Below are positions 15,708 through 20,974 of a stretch of DNA of 20,974 nt, piece by piece (positions within the stretch are counted from its first letter, which is position 1; every line of letters begins with the position of its first letter). The DNA is from Flavobacteriaceae bacterium. GTDB lineage: Bacteria > Bacteroidota > Bacteroidia > Flavobacteriales > Flavobacteriaceae. The notes below the pieces were generated by a model. It was not told the DNA's origin and searched no databases. It was given only the letters and a program-made list of their open reading frames with translations. The DNA lies in contig JAQWON010000075.1 of the NCBI GenBank assembly GCA_029245825.1, positions 1 through 20,974 on the forward strand. The letters run 5' to 3'. The position numbers and the translations under genes were made by a program.

Positions 15708-17165
15708 TTATGTTTTCGTAAAAATTTTTCTTGCATATTCAAGATCATTAAAAGGGTATTTTTTACCCTTAATTTCTTGAAAACTCTCATGTCCTTTCCC
15801 TGCTATAAGAACTATATCCCCGGGAATAGATAGTTTATAAGCAGTTGATATTGCCTCATCTCTTTTTATTACAATACTTGTTTTTTTATAATCCACAGGA
15901 CTAACTCCCCTGATCATCTCTTCAATGATTAATTCTGGGTCCTCATTTCTTGGATTATCTGACGTAAAAATTACCTTAGAGCTAAATTTAGCTGCAACTT
16001 CGCCGATTTTTGGTCTCTTTTTTTTGTCACGGTCACCGCCACAACCAATTATTGTTAAAAGATTTTCATTTTTGGTTCTAATTTTATCTATTGATGACAA
16101 TATGTTTTTTAGAGCATCGGGTGTATGAGCATAGTCTATTATTATCATAATATTGTTTTGTGTATAAAAAATCTGAAATCTTCCGGGAACACCTTCAAGC
16201 TGACTTATTTTCTTTAATGTTGACAATTCATCTAGCCCAAGTATAATAGAAGTCGCAAAAACTGCTAATAAATTGTATGCATTGAACTCTCCTAACATCT
16301 GAGTCCAAATTTCATTTCCCTTTATCTTTAAAAGCATTCCTCTCATTTGATTTTCTAGAATCTTAGCATTAAAATCTGCTAACTTATTTAATGCATATGT
16401 ATATTTTTTAGCATTGGAATTTTGTAGCATGAATTCTGCATTTCTATCATCAAGGTTTATTAGCGCAAAAGCATCCTTACTTAAAGAGTCAAAAACTTGT
16501 TTTTTGACATCTCGATAATTTTTGAAAGTCTTATGATAATCAAGATGATCGTGGGTGAGATTAGTAAATAAAATTCCTCTAAATCTTAATCCATTAATCC
16601 TTTTTTGATCTATCCCATGGGAAGAAACTTCCATAAAGCATTTTTTAACACCTAATTTTATCATTTTATCTAATGATGAATTTATTGTCAGTGGATCAGG
16701 AGTAGTTAGATTTGTTGAAATTGATCTTTTATTAAATTTTATTTCAACTGTCGAAATTAGACCTGAAGCAATATCTTGAGAGTTAAAAACTTTATGAAGT
16801 AAAGTTGAAATAGTGGTCTTTCCATTAGTCCCTGTAATACCTATCAAATCTAACTTTTCAGATGGATTATCATAAAAATTTGAAGCAATAAGGCTAAGTG
16901 CAATTCTTGAATCCTCAACAACAACATAAACTTTTCCGTCGACTATATTTGATGGTAGACTTTGACAAATAATTACTCTTGCTCCTTTTTTTATCGCATT
17001 GTCGATGAAAGTATGTCCATCAAAATCAGCTCCTAATAAGGCAATAAATAAAGAATTTTTCAAAACATTTCTAGAATCAAATGTTATGTGTTTTACATCA
17101 ACCTCAGTAGAGCCAATTATGCTTTGAACTGAGATCTTATACAATATGTCTTTTACTTTTTTCAT
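15708..17165 (-). CDS. murE: UDP-MurNAc-L-Ala-D-Glu:meso-diaminopimelate ligase MurE
   Basis: MurE adds the third residue of the peptidoglycan stem peptide. The 485-residue protein shows the N-terminal UDP-binding segment (ITFDSRNV, 27-34), the P-loop GITGTNGKTT (109-118), TTPDPLT (154-160), EVSSHG (179-184), NLTHDHLDYH (202-211), DYAHTPDAL (344-352), DNPRNEDP (403-410) and AGKGHE (455-460). The DNPR motif is the known marker for meso-diaminopimelate rather than lysine as substrate, so DAP-type peptidoglycan is predicted. The gene overlaps the ftsI stop codon by 4 bp (ATGA), indicating translational coupling, and ends 5 bp before mraY. Confidence 0.97.
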   Translation of the reverse strand: MKKVKDILYKISVQSIIGSTEVDVKHITFDSRNVLKNSLFIALLGADFDGHTFIDNAIKKGARVIICQSLPSNIVDGKVYVVVEDSRIALSLIASNFYDNPSEKLDLIGITGTNGKTTISTLLHKVFNSQDIASGLISTVEIKFNKRSISTNLTTPDPLTINSSLDKMIKLGVKKCFMEVSSHGIDQKRINGLRFRGILFTNLTHDHLDYHKTFKNYRDVKKQVFDSLSKDAFALINLDDRNAEFMLQNSNAKKYTYALNKLADFNAKILENQMRGMLLKIKGNEIWTQMLGEFNAYNLLAVFATSIILGLDELSTLKKISQLEGVPGRFQIFYTQNNIMIIIDYAHTPDALKNILSSIDKIRTKNENLLTIIGCGGDRDKKKRPKIGEVAAKFSSKVIFTSDNPRNEDPELIIEEMIRGVSPVDYKKTSIVIKRDEAISTAYKLSIPGDIVLIAGKGHESFQEIKGKKYPFNDLEYARKIFTKT

Positions 17166-19159
17166 GAAAATTCTAAAACAATTAACTCTCCTATGTTTAT
17201 TTTTGTGCCGGGTTTGATAGATTGTTTTATGACCTTCCCTTTGCCTATGACTTTAAAATTCAATCCTAATTTTTCTACTATTGAAATTGCATCTAAATCA
17301 CTTTTACCAACTAAATCTGGAATTTTAATATTATTTGTTTTCTTCTGATTTGTTTTGTTTAAAGACAATCTAATTTCACTAGGTTTAATTTTTACATTCT
17401 TCGGTGTTGATATATATATTTTTTTTGCTATTCTTTTAAAAACTGGTGCAGCAACAGTAGATCCATAATAACCTAGAGTTTTATCAGGTCTATGAATGAC
17501 CACTATGCAAGAGTATATTGGATTTTCTGCAGGAAAGTATCCCACAAAACTTGAAATATATTGAACCTCTTCCTTAGTATAATCAAGCTGACAAGTTCCT
17601 GTTTTACCGGCTACATTAAATAAACTGTCTTTTATTTGATATGCTGTTCCCCATCTTTTATCAACAACATTAAATAACATGCTTTTAATATTAGTTAATG
17701 TTTCATCTGAACAAATCGATGGATTTATAATTTCTTTTTTAAATATTTTTTGAGGTTTTTCACCAGCGTTAGTGATTTTTTCTATAAACTGCGGTCTCAA
17801 TAATTCTCCATCATTGGCAACAGCATTATAAAATGAAAGTATTTGAAGAGGTGTCATGGATACCCCATATCCATAAGCCATCCATGGTAAATCTAATCCA
17901 TCCCAATCTTTGTCTGAAGGATAAGGTATTTTAGGTTTTGGCTCCCCCTTTATTGAAACCCCTAAGCTCTTATTAACACCCATATTATATAGCCTGTTTA
18001 CAAATTTGTTTGGATCATCTTTGTAGTAGTCATATACTATATTTACCATACCTGTATTAGATGATGATTCAAAAACTTTAGATGCAGGTATCAACCCATA
18101 TCCTCCTTTTTTTGCATCCCTAACTTTGTATTTATTATAAAAAGTTATCTCTCCGTTTCCTGTATCAATTAATTCTTCTGGCTCAATAGCTTTATCTTCA
18201 AGGGCAGCAATCATTGAAATGAGCTTAAAAGTGGATCCTGGTTCATTGAGCTCTCCTACAGCATAATTTAATTTTTCAAAATAAGTGCCCTCCAATGTCC
18301 TTCCCAAATTAACTATTGCCCTTATTTTTCCTGTTTTTGTTTCCATTACAACAGCAGATCCATGATCAGCTTTATATTTTTCTAGCTGTTCAAGTAATGC
18401 TGAATGTGTAATATCTTGAATATTGAGATTTATTGTTGTAAATACATCATAACCTTGAGTTGGTTCTTTTTCATTAACATCATTAATTGGCTTCCATTGT
18501 CCATTTGCAATTCTTTGTTTCAATCTTCTTCCCTCTTCTCCTCTTAGATAAGTTCCGAAAGCTCCTTCAATTCCTACCCTAAAATAATTCCCATTTAAAC
18601 TCTTTAGCTCATAACCAATTGTCCGTCCAGCAATTTTACCAAGTGGATGCTCTCTTTTTATTTGCTGCTCTATTATTACCCCCCCCTTAGAAGAAGATAA
18701 ATTGAAAATTGGTAATGATTTTATCTTTTTTAGTTTTGAATAGCTTAGATTTTTAGCAACAAGCATATATCTATTGTTATTTATTCTTGCATTTTCAAGC
18801 TTTTCAAATAATTTAATGGATGGCACTTGTAGAATTAAGGATAGTCCCTTTGCTAAATTTTGTATATTATTTTTATATAATGAATTACTTGGGACTTTTG
18901 AATCCCACCTGACCTCGTATTGAGCAACAGAGGTAGCCATTAGACTTCCATCTTCAGAATATATATTCCCCCTACTAGGTTGTAAAACTACATTCTTAAC
19001 TGTTTGATTAGATGCTATTACCTTATATCTTTCTCCTTCAACAACTTGGATATATATCAGCTTACCCATCAACACAAAAGAGAAAATGATCATTGTGCAA
19101 ATCACCACATAAAAACGATTCATTGTTTTTTTTACTAATTCATCAATCATTTGAAACAA
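17162..19159 (-). CDS. ftsI: Septal transpeptidase FtsI (class B PBP) with C-terminal PASTA domain
   Basis: FtsI (PBP3-like) cross-links septal peptidoglycan and works with FtsW. The 665-residue protein has a short cytoplasmic tail, one membrane segment (about 16-38), a PBP dimerisation region (from PSRGNIYSEDG, 61-71, to about 230) and the transpeptidase domain. The active-site motifs are STFK (309-312, nucleophile S309), SSN (366-368) and KTG (519-521). Residues 608-665 form one PASTA domain (KIPDLVGKSDLDAISIVEKL...GTKINIGELIVL). A C-terminal PASTA is common in Bacteroidota FtsI but absent from E. coli FtsI. Starts at 19159 and 19150 (M4) are both plausible; both overlap the ftsL end. The murE start overlaps its stop codon (ATGA). 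Confidence 0.96.
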   Translation of the reverse strand: MFQMIDELVKKTMNRFYVVICTMIIFSFVLMGKLIYIQVVEGERYKVIASNQTVKNVVLQPSRGNIYSEDGSLMATSVAQYEVRWDSKVPSNSLYKNNIQNLAKGLSLILQVPSIKLFEKLENARINNNRYMLVAKNLSYSKLKKIKSLPIFNLSSSKGGVIIEQQIKREHPLGKIAGRTIGYELKSLNGNYFRVGIEGAFGTYLRGEEGRRLKQRIANGQWKPINDVNEKEPTQGYDVFTTINLNIQDITHSALLEQLEKYKADHGSAVVMETKTGKIRAIVNLGRTLEGTYFEKLNYAVGELNEPGSTFKLISMIAALEDKAIEPEELIDTGNGEITFYNKYKVRDAKKGGYGLIPASKVFESSSNTGMVNIVYDYYKDDPNKFVNRLYNMGVNKSLGVSIKGEPKPKIPYPSDKDWDGLDLPWMAYGYGVSMTPLQILSFYNAVANDGELLRPQFIEKITNAGEKPQKIFKKEIINPSICSDETLTNIKSMLFNVVDKRWGTAYQIKDSLFNVAGKTGTCQLDYTKEEVQYISSFVGYFPAENPIYSCIVVIHRPDKTLGYYGSTVAAPVFKRIAKKIYISTPKNVKIKPSEIRLSLNKTNQKKTNNIKIPDLVGKSDLDAISIVEKLGLNFKVIGKGKVIKQSIKPGTKINIGELIVLEFS

Positions 19160-19454
19160 TTATTTTTATTGCAGGTTCTTTTGAAGGTCCAATGCCCAAA
19201 GGCCCTAATTCAGTCATTATCTTTGTTTCCATTTTCAGATTAATCAAATAGGTTCTTTGATCTATAAACTCACTCTTTAATAATCTTATTTCTTCATTTA
19301 ATGAAGCAATCTGAAAAATTTTCCTCTCTGTACTATGCCCACTAGCTATCATAACTACTGATAAGATTAACACATACAATATTATACGCCAGTTTTTAAA
19401 AGCGTCGCCATTCACTAGAAACTCAAAATTTAGTATTGATAAAATTCTTCTCAT
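19143..19454 (-). CDS. ftsL: FtsL-like cell division protein
   Basis: This 103-residue bitopic membrane protein sits at the ftsL position between rsmH and ftsI. It has a cytoplasmic N-terminus, one membrane segment (about residues 22-40) and a periplasmic heptad-like coiled coil (about 42-78; IASLNEEIRLLKSEFIDQRT). A short tail, LGPLGIGPSKEPAIKI, completes it. FtsL proteins are poorly conserved in sequence. The size, topology, coiled coil, location and the MTELGPLGIGPSKEPAIKI ending, which I recall as typical of Bacteroidota FtsL, support the call. It overlaps rsmH by 4 bp (ATGA) and ftsI by 8-17 bp. Confidence 0.92.
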   Translation of the reverse strand: MRRILSILNFEFLVNGDAFKNWRIILYVLILSVVMIASGHSTERKIFQIASLNEEIRLLKSEFIDQRTYLINLKMETKIMTELGPLGIGPSKEPAIKIIVSND

Positions 19455-20359
19455 ATTCTTTCTGCTATTCTAAGTTTTGCACTTCTTGATCTTTTATTAT
19501 TAATTAATTCTTTCTCTGAAGGAGTTATCAAGTGACCTATTTTTTTGTATGGGAAAAATTTGTTGCCATAAAAATCTACGTTAACATTTTCATCAAAACT
19601 TCCATACCTCATAAAATTTTTAACTAATCTGTCCTCAAGAGAATGATATGAGATACAGACTAATCGACCTCCTTTGGCAATAAAATCAGGTGTCTGAAGT
19701 AAAAGAATTTTAATTGCATCTAATTCTTTATTAACCTCAATTCTAATTGCTTGAAAAATTTTGGCCATTTCTTTATTAAATTTTTGTTTTGGAATTATAG
19801 ACTCCAATAAATTTTGCAAATCTTTAGTTGATATTATTTTCTTCTTTCTTCTTGATTGTACTATCCTTTTGGAATAAATTCTTGCTCGACTAAGTTCACC
19901 GTAATTCTTAAATATTGAGGTTAATTTTTTTTCATTATAAGCATTGACTATCTCTTTCGCGTTTAATTTATTTTTGATATCCATCCTCATGTCTAATGGA
20001 CCATTAAGCCTAATTGAAAAACCTCTTTCTTTTTTATCAAACTGATAGGACGAAACACCAAAATCGGCAATCAATCCTGAAATTTGATTTACATCATAAA
20101 GGTTTAAATGCTTCTTTAAATTTGAAAAGTTTGTAGATATTAATTTGAATCTACTATCATCTATTAAATTTATTGAGGCAGAATCATCTTGATCAAAAGC
20201 AAAAAGTTTTCCCTTGCTTGATAATTTATTGAGAATAGCCCTTGAATGTCCTCCTCCTCCAAATGTAACGTCAACATAAACACCTAAAGGATTAATATTC
20301 AATCCCTCAATTGATTCTTTCAATAATACTGGGTTATGATAGTTTTTCATTATTTTCAT
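19451..20359 (-). CDS. rsmH: 16S rRNA (cytosine(1402)-N(4))-methyltransferase RsmH (MraW)
   Basis: RsmH methylates N4 of C1402 in the 16S rRNA decoding centre, using S-adenosylmethionine. The 302-residue protein carries the N-terminal HNPVLLKES (8-16), the SAM loop VDVTFGGGGHS (29-39), IADFGVSSYQFD (97-108), RLNGPLDMRMD (117-127), IFQAIRIEVNKEL (201-213) and SYHSLEDRLVK (237-247), all family signatures. Two in-frame ATGs compete. 20359 gives MKIMKN; 20350 (MKNYHNPVLL) has GGGAG nine bases upstream and looks more like the family start. Both overlap the end of mraZ. Confidence 0.97.
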   Translation of the reverse strand: MKIMKNYHNPVLLKESIEGLNINPLGVYVDVTFGGGGHSRAILNKLSSKGKLFAFDQDDSASINLIDDSRFKLISTNFSNLKKHLNLYDVNQISGLIADFGVSSYQFDKKERGFSIRLNGPLDMRMDIKNKLNAKEIVNAYNEKKLTSIFKNYGELSRARIYSKRIVQSRRKKKIISTKDLQNLLESIIPKQKFNKEMAKIFQAIRIEVNKELDAIKILLLQTPDFIAKGGRLVCISYHSLEDRLVKNFMRYGSFDENVNVDFYGNKFFPYKKIGHLITPSEKELINNKRSRSAKLRIAERI

Positions 20360-20801
20360 CTCCCATAACCTGTTCCGCTAAGGAAGCAAAGTCAATGGTT
20401 GCTTCATCAATTGAATTTTCATAAAGATTCTTATCCCATATTTCAAGTATATTAACAGCTGATGAAACAACAACTTCTCTGTTTATTTTTGCATGATTGA
20501 TTAAATTCTTTGGAATTAGCACCCTGCCTGTTCCGTCAATATCAAGAAGTTTTACTCCGGCAGTAAATCGTCTTATAAAGTCATTGTTCTTCTTGACAAA
20601 TCTATTTAAAGTGTTGATTTTCTCTATTAGAGAATCCCATTCCCTCAATGGATAAAACTCTAGACAAGGATTAAAAACGGCTCTTTTTATAACAAACCCA
20701 TCTTTAATACTATATGAGAGTTGTTTTTTCAAAGCTGCAGGAAGCATTATTCTTCCCTTTATATCGGCTTTACACTCATATGTTCCGATAAAATGCTTCA
20801 T
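20334..20801 (-). CDS. mraZ: Transcriptional regulator MraZ
   Basis: MraZ is the DNA-binding regulator that heads dcw clusters and, in studied bacteria, represses its own operon by binding direct repeats upstream. The 155-residue protein has two tandem AbrB-like (SpoVT-type) half-domains, each with the DxxxR signature: DIKGRIMLP (13-21) and DGTGRVLIP (89-97). Family members form rings of several dimers. FIGTYECKAD at the N-terminus and the CLEFYPLREWD segment (46-56) are typical. It is the first gene of the cluster. Four repeat boxes and a TATATTTG element lie just upstream, consistent with autoregulation. Its 3' end overlaps rsmH. Confidence 0.97.
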   Translation of the reverse strand: MKHFIGTYECKADIKGRIMLPAALKKQLSYSIKDGFVIKRAVFNPCLEFYPLREWDSLIEKINTLNRFVKKNNDFIRRFTAGVKLLDIDGTGRVLIPKNLINHAKINREVVVSSAVNILEIWDKNLYENSIDEATIDFASLAEQVMGDENNEKLS

Positions 20802-20819
20802 TTATTTGAGTTATCTATT

Positions 20820-20827
20820 CAAATATA
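20820..20827 (-). promoter_or_regulatory. Probable -7 promoter element of the mraZ/dcw operon
   Basis: The minus-strand octamer TATATTTG exactly fits the Bacteroidota sigma-ABfA consensus TAnnTTTG. It ends 18 bp before the mraZ ATG, so transcription would begin about a dozen bases upstream of the start codon. No clean TTTG -33 element is visible at the usual distance; that region is filled by the repeat boxes (TGTGG at 20849-20853). The call rests on the octamer and its position. Confidence 0.5.
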
Positions 20828-20834
20828 TAATTAA

Positions 20835-20884
20835 TTTACCACATTTTACCACATTTTACCACATTGTTAATAAGTTTTACCACT
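20835..20884 (-). promoter_or_regulatory. Predicted MraZ operator: four phased GTGGTAAA-type boxes
   Basis: Read on the minus strand, ATGTGGTAAA occurs three times in perfect tandem (20855-20864, 20845-20854, 20835-20844). A fourth copy, AGTGGTAAA, lies at 20876-20884. Box starts are 10, 10 and 21 bp apart, so all four face the same side of the helix. MraZ in E. coli and in mollicutes binds short G-rich direct repeats with a 10-bp period upstream of mraZ. The spacing, location and presence of MraZ just downstream make these its likely operator. The boxes occupy the -33 region of the predicted promoter, which fits repression. Confidence 0.8.
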
Positions 20885-20974
20885 CAGCAAATGTTTAATA
20901 GTCAATTTGATCATTTAAAATTATTTACAATTCTAGAGTTGAAATTCCATATCTTTGAATTTCATAATTATATT
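20885..20974. other. AT-rich upstream flank of the mraZ operator
   Basis: No open reading frame, RNA gene or hairpin terminator is apparent in this stretch, which continues past the window edge. TTTG at about 20890-20893 (minus strand) could be a -33 element for an alternative, more upstream promoter, but the matching -7 sequence (TAACAATG) is poor. Confidence 0.3.

Noticed and set aside
15383..16128. Three short plus-strand open frames (15383-15580, 15645-15833, 15925-16128)
   Set aside because: All are antisense to mraY and murE, which have intact family motifs there.

Overview
This strongly AT-rich window comes from a bacterium of the Bacteroidota, most likely a member of the Flavobacteriia. 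The evidence is the gene content: a PorP/SprF-type membrane protein, a long-tailed FtsZ ending in SFLHDNVD, an OmpA protein with thrombospondin type 3 repeats, an enlarged MraY and an FtsI with a PASTA domain. Shine-Dalgarno sequences are scarce, and the best promoter match is the Bacteroidota type (TAnnTTTG). Every protein gene uses an ATG start. The species cannot be named from this window.

The right three quarters (about 4480-20801, minus strand) is one continuous division and cell wall (dcw) cluster. Transcribed right to left it reads mraZ, rsmH, ftsL, ftsI, murE, mraY, murD, a porP/sprF-like gene, ftsW, murG, murC, ftsQ, ftsA, ftsZ. A GatB/YqeY-domain gene, a tRNA-Arg and a secreted SGNH-type hydrolase follow on the same strand. 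Adjacent dcw genes overlap or lie 0-14 bp apart, and I see no internal terminator, so one long transcript is likely. Upstream of mraZ are four copies of a GTGGTAAA-type box in helical phase (starts 10, 10 and 21 bp apart). They sit just upstream of a TATATTTG promoter element and are probably the operator at which MraZ represses its own operon.

The genes form a coherent pathway. MurC, MurD and MurE build the UDP-MurNAc peptide, with meso-diaminopimelate predicted from the DNPR motif of MurE. MraY and MurG make lipid I and lipid II. FtsW and FtsI polymerise and cross-link septal peptidoglycan. FtsQ and FtsL connect these to the divisome, and FtsA anchors the FtsZ ring. murF, murB and ddl are not in the cluster. 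The unexpected member is the PorP/SprF-like outer-membrane gene between murD and ftsW.

The left end (1-3068) is a different neighbourhood. It holds rpe (ribulose-phosphate 3-epimerase, lacking only the first base of its start codon), a convergent OmpA-family gene, and a divergent Stealth-family sugar-phosphate transferase gene with no other capsule genes nearby. No gene-free stretch exceeds 300 bases. The longest is the 173 bp upstream of mraZ. I see no insertion sequence, CRISPR array, rRNA or prophage gene.
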